Assembly (NCBI GenBank): GCA_014584705.1
Contig: JACTMJ010000002.1
Location: 1-64,000 of the forward strand
DNA from: Acidobacteriota bacterium
GTDB taxonomy: Bacteria > Acidobacteriota > Terriglobia > Bryobacterales > Bryobacteraceae
Direction of reading: 5' to 3'
DNA: 64,000 nt
Part shown: in pieces, positions 24,707 through 33,311 of the stretch
How the letters are laid out: every line of letters starts with the position of its first letter
Position numbering within the stretch: the stretch's first letter is position 1
Notes under the pieces: model-generated
What the model was told of the DNA's origin: nothing
The model's input: the letters and a program-made list of their open reading frames with translations, nothing else
Databases searched by the model: none
Program-made: the position numbers and the translations under genes

Positions 24707-26371
24707 CTACGGCAGCCAAAGGATGGCGCGCGCGAGCACGATGAGCGCGACCACCACGCCGAAGGCGACCGCGAGGCCGTCAATATCCACCTTGAAACGG
24801 CGGTAGAACTTGCCCAGCCCTTCGCTCAAGCGGAGATCTCCCAGCTTCACGATGAGCAGGTCGTGACCCTCCGCGTGCAGGGTTTTCTCTTCGCCGGTAG
24901 CTTCATCGAGGTAGCTGGGGGTATCGAGGTGCTCATAGAACGGTTCCGTGAGCTCGTCGGATTCCGGCTTCGTGAGCAGGCTTACCAGGACTAGCGAAGC
25001 GAAACCAACGCCGAGGGCAACGAGGCAATTCCAGGCATCCCACATGAGCAACTGGCCAAACTTCAGTTCCGTGAGAGTGAAGAACACCACGGAGGAGACG
25101 ACCAAACTCGCGAGGGCTCCCCAACGATTGGAGCGCTTCCAGCACATCGCACCGAACATGCTGATGCCCATGAAGGCGGCGATGGTCTCCGTAAAGAGAA
25201 ACGCTTCGAGCACACTCTCCACATAGAAGCCGAAGAGGATGCCAAGGGCCGTGATAGCCAAACCGGAGTAGCGCCCGGCCATCAGGTAATGGCGGTCGGA
25301 AGCCTGCTTGCGCATGTAGCGGCGGTACAGGTTCTGGGTGAAGAGGGCGCCGCCATCGACCATCATCGCGGAGCAGGTGCTCATGTTCGCGGCCAGCACG
25401 CAGGCAATCATTAAGCCGACGAAGCCGGGGGCCAGCAGTGCGCGGGTGGCATAGCCGAAAGCCAGTTCCGGATCCGCCAGCGTAACGCCCTGCTGCATGA
25501 CCATGACAACCACGATCAGCCCGGTGAGCGCCCAGCCGATGGTGCAGAAGCGCTTTGTGAAGTTGCCGTACGCGAATCCGATGCGGCAGGTCTTCTCATC
25601 TTTCCCGGTTCCGACGGCAGCCAGCATGTGCGGCTGAGCCATGATACCGATGAGGCCGTTGATCGTCAGCACGACAATCATGAAGATACCGATATCGCCG
25701 GGAGCAACCAGGGAAAGCATCTGCTCCGGCAGTTCCCGGCGGATGGCTGTAAAGCCGCCGATTTCCGCAAGGCCCAGCGGAACCAGCATGAAGGAAAGCG
25801 CGATGATGAAAAAGCTCTGGACGAAATCCGTGTAAGCCGCCGCGTAGAGACCACCGACGAAACTGTAGAGCAGGAAGGTGAGGGTCATCACGAAGACCAC
25901 CGTGTTTGGATCCACGGTGCCGCCAGCGGCCGCGCTCACCAGTTTGCCCGCGCCCTTCATCATCGCCCCGAGATTAAAGATGAAGTAGCTCAGGGCGAAC
26001 ACGCTGTACACTCCGCCCATCCACTGGCCGTATCGGTTTTCGTAGAATTCGCCGATGGTGGTGCAGCGGCAACGCCGAAAGATAGGTGCCAGGATCCAAT
26101 AGAACGGGGTAATGAAGAGATTCTTCCACTGGTACCAGATGGCGGCATAGCCGCTGCGGAAGGTGGCTCCGGTCAAGGAAACCGGCATCTCGGCATGAGT
26201 TCCGACACCGAACGCTTGCGCGATGATGAGCCAGACGTTGAAGGAACGGCCACCCAGAAAGTAGTCGTGGGTATCCTTCACGCGCCGCGCCGCCACCAGA
26301 CCAATGATCAGGACGAGAATCAGATAGCCGAAAATGACGGCCCAATCGAGTGGATGCAGATCAATTGCCAT
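24707..26371 (-). CDS. Sodium:solute symporter (SSS family)
   Basis: 554 residues with about 13 hydrophobic segments. It starts with the family's extracytoplasmic N-terminal helix (LDWAVIFGYLILVLIIGLVA) and carries the conserved DYFLGGRSFNVWLIIAQAFG segment near 35-54, and later LAANMSTCSAMMVDGGALFT near 325. SSS proteins couple sodium influx to uptake of sugars, amino acids, vitamins or ions. The substrate cannot be told from sequence alone. The C-terminal ~90 residues hold a soluble linker and a final membrane helix (GLAVAFGVVVALIVLARAIL). Convergent with the preceding gene. Confidence 0.9.
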   Translation of the reverse strand: MAIDLHPLDWAVIFGYLILVLIIGLVAARRVKDTHDYFLGGRSFNVWLIIAQAFGVGTHAEMPVSLTGATFRSGYAAIWYQWKNLFITPFYWILAPIFRRCRCTTIGEFYENRYGQWMGGVYSVFALSYFIFNLGAMMKGAGKLVSAAAGGTVDPNTVVFVMTLTFLLYSFVGGLYAAAYTDFVQSFFIIALSFMLVPLGLAEIGGFTAIRRELPEQMLSLVAPGDIGIFMIVVLTINGLIGIMAQPHMLAAVGTGKDEKTCRIGFAYGNFTKRFCTIGWALTGLIVVVMVMQQGVTLADPELAFGYATRALLAPGFVGLMIACVLAANMSTCSAMMVDGGALFTQNLYRRYMRKQASDRHYLMAGRYSGLAITALGILFGFYVESVLEAFLFTETIAAFMGISMFGAMCWKRSNRWGALASLVVSSVVFFTLTELKFGQLLMWDAWNCLVALGVGFASLVLVSLLTKPESDELTEPFYEHLDTPSYLDEATGEEKTLHAEGHDLLIVKLGDLRLSEGLGKFYRRFKVDIDGLAVAFGVVVALIVLARAILWLP

Positions 26372-26481
26372 GAACTAGAAAAGGTATCACCAATGGCCAA
26401 CCCGTGAGCGGATTTTTGCAACGCGGCCGAAAAATTGGTCATCTTTCTGTACCTGAGACCCCAAGTTCTGGAGGGAAGGCC

Positions 26482-26889
26482 ATGGAGAAAGTGGTGAAGA
26501 CGGATGCGGAATGGCGGAAGATTCTGACGCCGTCCCAATACGAGATCGCGCGCCACGGAGCGACGGAACGGGCCTTTACCGGCGAGTTCAACGAGTGCAA
26601 GGAGGAGGGCACATACACTTGCGTGTGCTGCGGGATGCCGCTCTTCGATTCGGGAACCAAGTACGAATCGGGGTCCGGCTGGCCGAGCTATTTTCAGCCA
26701 GTCGCGCAGGAGAACGTAGCGGAGAGGGTGGATCTGTCGCACGGCATGCGGCGTGTGGAAGCGCTCTGCGCGCGCTGCGACGCCCATCTGGGGCACGTTT
26801 TTGAGGACGGTCCAAGGCCCACGGGGCGGCGCTACTGCATAAACTCCGCCTCGCTGGCATTTGTGCCGCGGAGCAGGCAGGGCAACTAA
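26482..26889 (+). CDS. msrB: Peptide-methionine (R)-S-oxide reductase MsrB
   Basis: 135 residues from ATG 26482, chosen for GGAGGG at 26470-26475; a longer GTG frame starts at 26404. MsrB reduces methionine-R-sulfoxide in proteins using thioredoxin. Zinc-binding CxxC pairs are present (CCGM near 48; CARC near 95-98), the signature [11 protein letters not shown] lies near 65, and the catalytic Cys is in RYCINSASL near 117. Despite the tRNA-Sec in this genome, the active site is cysteine, not selenocysteine. It is divergent from the symporter gene. Confidence 0.95.
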   Translation: MEKVVKTDAEWRKILTPSQYEIARHGATERAFTGEFNECKEEGTYTCVCCGMPLFDSGTKYESGSGWPSYFQPVAQENVAERVDLSHGMRRVEALCARCDAHLGHVFEDGPRPTGRRYCINSASLAFVPRSRQGN

Positions 26890-27115
26890 GAGCCGCAAAG
26901 GAGACCGCGGCGCGCCTCCGCGGGCCTGGGGATGAGCTTGCCAGGAGAGCTCGACGGGGTAACGCAACACGGATCCGCTCAGTCCAATACAATAAGTACG
27001 TGGCCTGGTTGAGCCTTTCGCGCCGCTGTTTTCCTGTTTACAATCAAGCGAAACCTTCGATAGACTCAACGGTGCGCCCGACCGCGTCCATTTTTGTTTG
27101 AGAGGGTAGTGTTCT

Positions 27116-28495
27116 ATGGCTGAAAAATCTCCCGTTTCCCGGCGAACCTTCGTACAGACCGCCGGAGTGGCCACCGCCGCCGCTGTGGCATCCAAGTATG
27201 TCGCCGCATCCCCCGCCATCCTGAAAGTCAAAGCCGCCGGCGCCGAGGTGAAGTACGGCTTCATCGGACCCGGCAGCCGTGGCGCGCGACTGATGGAGCG
27301 GCATCTCACCAAAATTGACGCCGGCCGGTGTGTAGCCGTTTGCGACGTCTACCAACCCAACCTCGATGCCGCCGCCAAGAAGATTGGCACGAACCCGGAC
27401 AAGTACAACGATTACCGGGAATTGCTTGCCCGCAAGGACGTGGAGGCGGTATTCATCACGGTCCCGCTCTATCTTCACTACCCGATCATGAGGGACGCCC
27501 TGCTGGCCGGAAAGCACGTGTTCTGTGAAAAGAGCCTTGTTTTCAAGCCGGAAGAGTACCACGGGCTGAAGAAACTGCACCAGGACAACCCGAACCTGAT
27601 GGTGCAGGTGGGCTTGCAACGCCGCTACAGTCTCTTCTATAAGCTTGCCGAAGAGATGATCCGCAAGGGCACGATCGGTGAGATTACCCATGTATTCGGG
27701 CAGTGGCACCGCAACACCAACTGGCGCCGTCCACTCACGGATGCGTCGCTTGAGAAGCAGATTAACTGGCGCATGTACCGCGAGTTTTCCGGCGGGCTGA
27801 CCGCGGAGCTGGCCTCCCACCAGATCGATATCGCGGACCGCATGATTGGGGAAAGCCCGCTCTATGTACAGGGTGTTGGCGGTCTCGACTATTTCAAGGA
27901 CGGCCGCGACATCTACGACAACATCCTGCTCGACTTCGTTTATCCGAGCGGAAAGAAGTTCCAGTACAGCTCGATCACGACCAACGCGCACTTGCCATAT
28001 GGCGGTCTCAAGGGCATGCCCGAGTTCGGCGAGATGATCAAGGGAACCGAAGGGACCATTGAGATCACGCTTGGCAAGTCCATGTGGTTCCGCGAACCGG
28101 TAGTGGCGGCCAGGAAGGAAGAAGCCGGAAAGGCCAAAGAGAACTGGGTTGCAGGCTCGACCGTCTCCACCGTGAAAGCGGGCGACGGCTTCCCGCTGCT
28201 GCTTCCCGACGACGAGATCACGGAAAACGACTCGTTCCTGCAACGCGAGCTCAAGTTCGCGCGGCGCTGGCTGTACTCGAAGGGCGTGATGGTTCCCGAG
28301 GAAGAAGTGGATCCGGAATACGCGGAGCTGAAGAGCTTCCTCGAGTGTGTCCGCGACAAGAAGCCGGAAAACATCAAGGCCAATATCGAAGTGGGTCTGC
28401 TCGATTCGCTGGGCGTGATGCTCTCGAATAAGGCGATGGACGAAGGCCGCCGCGTCTACTACGCGGAGATCGACAAGATGGGCGTTGCTACCTAA
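27116..28495 (+). CDS. Tat-exported Gfo/Idh/MocA family oxidoreductase
   Basis: 459 residues. The N-terminus has a twin-arginine signal (SRRTFVQTAGVATAAAVASK, residues 7-26). The Rossmann fold begins at KYGFIGPGSRGARL near 46, and the family's catalytic region EKSLVFKPEEY lies near 140. These NAD(P)-dependent enzymes act on sugars, inositols or related polyols; export through Tat implies folding with bound cofactor before secretion. The substrate is unknown. The C-terminus ends before a strong terminator (28524-28550). A second Tat-exported relative lies at 53751-55079. Confidence 0.9.
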   Translation: MAEKSPVSRRTFVQTAGVATAAAVASKYVAASPAILKVKAAGAEVKYGFIGPGSRGARLMERHLTKIDAGRCVAVCDVYQPNLDAAAKKIGTNPDKYNDYRELLARKDVEAVFITVPLYLHYPIMRDALLAGKHVFCEKSLVFKPEEYHGLKKLHQDNPNLMVQVGLQRRYSLFYKLAEEMIRKGTIGEITHVFGQWHRNTNWRRPLTDASLEKQINWRMYREFSGGLTAELASHQIDIADRMIGESPLYVQGVGGLDYFKDGRDIYDNILLDFVYPSGKKFQYSSITTNAHLPYGGLKGMPEFGEMIKGTEGTIEITLGKSMWFREPVVAARKEEAGKAKENWVAGSTVSTVKAGDGFPLLLPDDEITENDSFLQRELKFARRWLYSKGVMVPEEEVDPEYAELKSFLECVRDKKPENIKANIEVGLLDSLGVMLSNKAMDEGRRVYYAEIDKMGVAT

Positions 28496-28523
28496 CGGCA
28501 AGCGCCCGGGATTGGATTGAGAA

Positions 28524-28550
28524 GGGAGCCTTTCGGGGCTCCCTTTTTTT
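28524..28550 (+). terminator. Rho-independent terminator of the 27116-28495 gene
   Basis: GGGAGCC-TTTCGG-type hairpin: GGGAGCC (28524-28530) pairs with GGCTCCC (28537-28543), followed by a run of seven T. It starts about 30 bp past the stop codon. Confidence 0.88.
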
Positions 28551-28589
28551 GTTTGTGCTAGCGGGAACTCAACAAAGGGGGCGACCCCG

Positions 28590-28799
28590 TCAATCGAACT
28601 TCTGCTGCTTGTAGAACTTCGTGTGGCAGTTCTTGCAAATGTAGGGGTAGATGCCGCTCAAGGCCGTCGCCAGCTTTTCGAGAGAACTGCGATGCAGGCG
28701 GAAGACAGCGCGGCTTTGGCAACTGGGACAGGGAATCGGGGAACGCTCCTGCAGGTAGATCTCTTCGGCTGCGCTTGGGGGGGTGGCAGGGGGCGGCAT
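28590..28799 (-). CDS. Small double-CxxC zinc-ribbon protein
   Basis: 69 residues. Two CxxC pairs (CPSC near 24-27 and CKNC near 55-58) with a helix between them and an aromatic C-terminal strand (YICKNCHTKFYKQQKFD) form a classic zinc ribbon. No obvious Shine-Dalgarno precedes the ATG. The two Cys pairs argue that it is a real gene. Role unknown; such ribbons bind nucleic acid or serve as small regulators. Confidence 0.6.
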   Translation of the reverse strand: MPPPATPPSAAEEIYLQERSPIPCPSCQSRAVFRLHRSSLEKLATALSGIYPYICKNCHTKFYKQQKFD

Positions 28800-28932
28800 C
28801 CATGACTTATCGGCAGCCAGACTGGTGCAAGCGATGGGGACAATACCCTATTGGTTGGGAACGCACAGTGAGCACTTTGGACTGCGTCGATCTCGACACT
28901 GCCGCCGCGCTATAGGGCGCGGACGACCCACG

Positions 28933-29634
28933 CTAGGTTCGCACGTATAGGCCATGTTCAACACCGCCTTCCGTGTCGAAGCATCCTTTGATCACGTCAT
29001 AGAAGGTGTCATCTCCATACTCATGGAAACGGAAGAGCGCGTATGCGACCAAATCCGCAAGCTGTATCAGGCGGGAGGCTTTCGAATCCAAGAATACGGG
29101 AACTTCCGCGTAGTTGCTGATCTTGCCCCATGTGTGTCCGGTGTACTTGAACTCACGCGCTAGCGACTGAATGCGCTGTTCCGTCGACGATTCATCAAAA
29201 AGCATAATTCCCCGTTGGCTGTCGCGATGCTTGTGATGGAGGCGCTTCAAAAAGAGATCGAATCGGCTCGCCAATTGCTCAAAGGCGTGTGTAACCGGGT
29301 CATAGCCGGCAATCGCGTCTTTCCGGATCACCGCTCCAAACAGACGAACGCCTTTAGGGCAGTGATCCACAACTCCGAATTTGAGAGCATCTTTCACGGC
29401 CGCCAATCGCTCCGAGAGCGGATGTGCTTTCCAGCCATCGCGACCTGCGCGCATTGGGGAGCCATGCAGTTCAATTAAATGAGGGTCAGCAGGGGAAAAT
29501 CTCACAGCGATCTCATTGAGTTTTTGCTCGACCCAGTGAGTCTTCCGCTCAAACACAGAAACTCCTGCCAGCACGAAATGTTTCTGTGATGGATCTGATA
29601 CAGACCCCGACTCATCGACGTAGAACAGATGCAT
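28933..29634 (-). CDS. DUF3800 protein (RNase H-like fold), probable mobile or defence cargo
   Basis: 233 residues. It starts with MHLFYVDESG, the DUF3800 hallmark with the first acidic residues of an RNase H-like core. It continues with HFVLAGVSVFERK near 20, and IMLFDESSTEQRI near 142 supplies further acidic residues; SRLIQLADLVAYALFRFHEY near 186 is the conserved C-terminal helix. DUF3800 genes are frequent in mobile and defence islands; a nuclease role has been suggested from the fold. The base composition looks less GC-rich than the neighbours. It lies downstream of the 3' end of tRNA-Ser, a typical integration position. Confidence 0.85.
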   Translation of the reverse strand: MHLFYVDESGSVSDPSQKHFVLAGVSVFERKTHWVEQKLNEIAVRFSPADPHLIELHGSPMRAGRDGWKAHPLSERLAAVKDALKFGVVDHCPKGVRLFGAVIRKDAIAGYDPVTHAFEQLASRFDLFLKRLHHKHRDSQRGIMLFDESSTEQRIQSLAREFKYTGHTWGKISNYAEVPVFLDSKASRLIQLADLVAYALFRFHEYGDDTFYDVIKGCFDTEGGVEHGLYVRT

Positions 29635-29792
29635 CCATCGCCCTCAAACGAAAACAGGCCACCCGAGGGCGGCCTGAGAGAAAAGGTAAGCCAGGAGGGA
29701 ATAATCCCTACGCACCGCAAACAGGTCAGTGCATCCCGACTTACGAATAATTTTACATCAGCTTAAGGACACGAGCAAGCAAATACAGACAG

Positions 29793-29882
29793 TGGCGGAG
29801 GAAGAGGGATTCGAACCCCCGGACGAGTCACCCCGTCAACGGTTTTCAAGACCGCCGCTTTAAACCGCTCAGCCATTCCTCC
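29793..29882 (-). tRNA. tRNA-Ser (anticodon UGA)
   Basis: Minus-strand class II tRNA of 90 nt with CCA encoded (29795-29793). It begins GGAGGAATGGCTGAGCGG. The anticodon loop CTTGAAA gives anticodon TGA. A long variable arm follows, and the T arm contains GGGGGTTCGAATCCC. The acceptor stem GGAGGAA pairs with TTCCTCC. Confidence 0.96.
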
Positions 29883-30122
29883 ATACCCAAACTAGCGTCA
29901 TTCGGCGCCTGACCGCAATCTGCTCTTCGATTTCGCGGCCACGAACAGGGGCATGCGGGCGGAATACATCGGTAGATTTTTCTCAGCTTGAGAGACTCTA
30001 CCGCACCTTTGGAGCCTGGGTGGTTGTGCAACGACTGCATCTTATAACGTCGTTTCAACAACTTAACATGCCTTCGCGAGTTTGGCCTCTTTCTTGCTGT
30101 AAGACAGGCAGAGGTGAAGCGA

Positions 30123-30899
30123 ATGCTTAGTTTCGTACCGAAAACCGCCGCTCTGGCAGCCGTCGTACTTGCGGCGGGCTTGTTCACTCAGGGCTGTGCA
30201 ACCAAGAAATATGTGAATCAGCAGATTAGCCCGGTCGATCAGCGCGTCACGGAAGTGGCCCAAAAGACCGATGAAAATGGGAAAGCAATTTACTCGCTCA
30301 GTGAAAAAACGGATGCGAGCGTGAGCCGTCTGGATGAGAACATCAAGACCGCCGAGCGTATTGCCCAGGACGCGACCCGTCTCGCGCAGGGCGCCGGCGA
30401 TACGGCGAACTCGGCCTACGGCGCAACTCAGGAAAACAAAGTCCGCCTTGCCGGGCTCGAAAAGCGCCTGGACGGCGTCTACGACTATGAGCTGAAGGCA
30501 AGCGAATCAGTTACTTTCGGATTTGACAAGTCCGATCTAACCGACGAATCGAAGGCGGCCCTGAGCGACTTCATGGCCAAGATAAAGGGTTCGCCAAACT
30601 TCGTTATTGAAGTTCAGGGCTACACCGACAAGACCGGCACGGCAAAGCACAACCTCGATCTGAGCGAGAAGCGCGCCGATGCAGTCGTCCGTTATCTGGC
30701 AACGACGTTCAATGTGCCCCTGCGCAGCATCCATAAGCTGGGTGTGGGCAGCGAGGACCCTGTGGCCGACAACAAGACTCGGGACGGGCGGAAGCAGAAC
30801 CGGCGGGTTGAAGTGAGAGTGTTCGCCCCGGCTGGTGTGCCATCGAGTTCTTTGAGCTCGGCCGGCACGGGAACAACGACGTCCGCCGCAAAGTATTAG
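30123..30899 (+). CDS. OmpA-family outer-membrane lipoprotein (Pal/OmpA C-domain)
   Basis: 258 residues from ATG 30123; GAGGTGA (30111-30117) is the ribosome binding site. The lipobox LFTQGC places the acylated Cys near residue 25. A coiled-coil/helical stalk with heptad-like repeats spans about 40-120, as in Lpp-like linkers. The OmpA peptidoglycan-binding domain covers about 130-235: SVTFGFDKSDLTDESKAALS, VEVQGYTDKTG-type motif (IEVQGYTDKTGTAKHNLDLS) and NRRVEVRVF. It probably tethers outer membrane to peptidoglycan. A strong terminator follows. Confidence 0.92.
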   Translation: MLSFVPKTAALAAVVLAAGLFTQGCATKKYVNQQISPVDQRVTEVAQKTDENGKAIYSLSEKTDASVSRLDENIKTAERIAQDATRLAQGAGDTANSAYGATQENKVRLAGLEKRLDGVYDYELKASESVTFGFDKSDLTDESKAALSDFMAKIKGSPNFVIEVQGYTDKTGTAKHNLDLSEKRADAVVRYLATTFNVPLRSIHKLGVGSEDPVADNKTRDGRKQNRRVEVRVFAPAGVPSSSLSSAGTGTTTSAAKY

Positions 30900-30974
30900 T
30901 AAGATTCAACGACTACCCGCGCGGCATCGAGTGGTTCCGCCAATCGGCCATTCGACTTCACGCTTCGATCTTCG

Positions 30975-31004
30975 ATAGCCCGGTTTCGGCCGGGCTATTT
31001 TTTT
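30975..31004 (+). terminator. Rho-independent terminator after the OmpA gene
   Basis: ATAGCCCGG (30975-30983) pairs with CCGGGCTAT (30990-30998) around a TTTCGG loop, and a T-run continues to 31004. The remaining ~270 bp to the next start show no further gene. Confidence 0.92.
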
Positions 31005-31276
31005 GTGGATTTCCGCTACGCGCCGCCTCCCCCTTTTCCGAGTTGCAAACCTGAAAATATCAGATAAGCTGAAAGGGAACCGCGATATACCCAAGCGCCA
31101 ATCGCTCCGTTGCAAGTCGAACCGACAGCAGGATAGTCGCGGGCCGCACAGCGACGGCATGTGGATGCCCAGACAGGTACCCGGAGAACCGCCGCGCTCT
31201 CCAGGGAATGGAGCGCCGATGCCTCTCGGCACGCCATGGATCGCACCCGCAATGCCGTCATCCCAAAGGTGACTCC

Positions 31277-33310
31277 ATGGATTTCTCCCGCTGCCCCTTG
31301 ACGATTCGGATCATTGGATTCCTCATCCTCCTGTTCTTCCTCGCCGCGGTGCCGGCCCAGGCGGAAGACTGGCAACCGATCGACCCTTCGCTCCTCCAGC
31401 GGACCCAGCCGAAGCTGGATCCGGATGCCGACGCGGAGTATATCCTGCACAAGACCCGCGTGGAAGATCGCGTCCTCAGCGGATCGGACGTGGTGCTGAT
31501 CTACAGCTATTACGTGCGCATGAAGATCTACACGGAACGCGGCAAAGAGAAATACAGCACGATCGACATCGCCGCCCCCAACGACGGAATGATCCGCGAA
31601 TTGAAGGGGCGGACCGTGTTGCCCGACGGCACGATTGTCCCGCTCGAAAAGGACTCCGTGTTTGAACGCGACGTAAAGCGGCCGAGCGGACGAACGATAC
31701 GACGGAGATCCTTCGCCATGCCCTCGGTGAGTGTGGGTTCCGTGATCGAATACCAGTGGAACGAATACTACAACGGACGCTGGTCAAACAATCTGCATCT
31801 GGACGTGCAGCAGGACGAGCCTGTTTGGGAACTGCAACTTCAGGTGAAACCGATCGACTTTTCCAGGACCAACTTTTCTGGAGACCTCCAAATGACCTCG
31901 CGAAGTTTCCAATGCAAGCCGCCGAGCTGGAAGCGAGTGGGACCCGACTGGTATGGCATTTCCATGCAGGACATTCCGGCCTTCCGGGAAGAGCAATTCA
32001 TGCCGCCGGTCGATGGGCTGCGGTCCTGGATTTTCTTCTACTACGAGGAGCGGAATCCGCCGGAGGGGAAGAAGTTCTGGCAGCGCTTCGGCAAGAAAAA
32101 GTTCGAGGAGACCAAGGAAAAGACCAAGAGCGCCAGCCTGGTGAAGACGCGCGCCGCGGAGATCGTCGCGGGAGCAGCCACACCGGAGGAAAAGGTCGCC
32201 CGGCTGGTGAACTATTGCCGCACGAAAGTGAAGAACATCCGACATCCTCTGTCCAAGGTCTCCGCGGCCGACCTGGGGGATTGGAAGCCCATTCTTAAGC
32301 CTTCCGAAACGCTGGAGCGCGGGATGGGAACGCCCATGGACGTGCAATACCTTCTGATTGCATTGGCACAAGAAGCGGGATTCGATGCGAGACTCGCCTG
32401 GCTGGTGGGCCGCGACGCCTTTTACTTTGAGGTGCAGTTCCCGAACGACTATTTCGTGAACCGGGCCAACGTCGCGATCAAAGTGGAGAATGAGTGGAAG
32501 TTTTTCGATGTGGCCCAGCCGTTCCTGGAGCCGGGCATGCTTTCCTGGCCGGAAGAAGGGGTGGCTGCGGTGATCCCGGACCCGAAGGAGTTGGTCGTCG
32601 TCACGACGCCCATTTCACCGCCCTCGCGCAACACCTTCCGCAAGGTTGCCCATCTCTCCCTAGACGAGGAAGGCACCCTCAAGGGGACCGTCGATGAGGC
32701 ACAATCGGGCTATTCCGCCGTCTCCGAAAAGATGCGGCTGGCGCGCATGACCGAGGAAGAGCGGCGGCAGGCGGTTGAGGAGGACTTGAAGGAGCGGTAC
32801 CCCTCGGCCACGGTCTCCGGCCTGGAAGTGCTGAACGCCGATGACGTGGATCAACTGCTCACCTACCGGTACACGATTTCCGTGCCCAACTACGCCGAGC
32901 GAACGGGCAAGCGCCTTTTCGTCCTACCGTCGTTTTTCCGGAGAGGCCAGCCCGCCTTATTCACGTCCAGCAAGCGGGAATTTCCGATCTATTTTTACCA
33001 CGGATGGCTGGAAACCGACCACGTCGAGATCGCTCTCCCGGAAGGTTACGAACTCGATTCGCCGGACGCGCCCTCCTCTTTCCAGATCGGCGAAACGGGG
33101 GAGTACGCGGTGAAGATGCGCCTCGTGAAGACCGGCAAGGATCGAATCCTGATCTACGACCGCAAACTGGAGATGGGGCGAGAGGGCAAGCTGCTGTATC
33201 CACAGGAAGCGTATCCCGCCCTGAAGAAGGTATTTGAAACCGTACGGCAGGGGGACGACCACGCCATCGTCCTGAAGCAGCAGGCCGCAACCTCGGCGGG
33301 AGCAATCTAG
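31277..33310 (+). CDS. Secreted DUF3857/transglutaminase-like protein with catalytic residues lost
   Basis: About 677 residues from ATG 31277 (AAGGTGA upstream). A signal peptide (IIGFLILLFFLAAVPAQAED) precedes a DUF3857 domain (about 45-230) and a transglutaminase-like domain (about 290-410). Compared with the next gene, the catalytic positions are changed: where the active copy has GDCKGKATLL this one has GTPMDVQYLL (Cys lost), and NHAIVAI is NRANVAI (His to Arg). The Asp of FFD is kept. It is therefore probably a pseudoenzyme, perhaps a scaffold or regulator for its neighbour. The C-terminal ~200 residues are beta-rich. Confidence 0.85.
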   Translation: MDFSRCPLTIRIIGFLILLFFLAAVPAQAEDWQPIDPSLLQRTQPKLDPDADAEYILHKTRVEDRVLSGSDVVLIYSYYVRMKIYTERGKEKYSTIDIAAPNDGMIRELKGRTVLPDGTIVPLEKDSVFERDVKRPSGRTIRRRSFAMPSVSVGSVIEYQWNEYYNGRWSNNLHLDVQQDEPVWELQLQVKPIDFSRTNFSGDLQMTSRSFQCKPPSWKRVGPDWYGISMQDIPAFREEQFMPPVDGLRSWIFFYYEERNPPEGKKFWQRFGKKKFEETKEKTKSASLVKTRAAEIVAGAATPEEKVARLVNYCRTKVKNIRHPLSKVSAADLGDWKPILKPSETLERGMGTPMDVQYLLIALAQEAGFDARLAWLVGRDAFYFEVQFPNDYFVNRANVAIKVENEWKFFDVAQPFLEPGMLSWPEEGVAAVIPDPKELVVVTTPISPPSRNTFRKVAHLSLDEEGTLKGTVDEAQSGYSAVSEKMRLARMTEEERRQAVEEDLKERYPSATVSGLEVLNADDVDQLLTYRYTISVPNYAERTGKRLFVLPSFFRRGQPALFTSSKREFPIYFYHGWLETDHVEIALPEGYELDSPDAPSSFQIGETGEYAVKMRLVKTGKDRILIYDRKLEMGREGKLLYPQEAYPALKKVFETVRQGDDHAIVLKQQAATSAGAI

Positions 33311-33311
33311 C

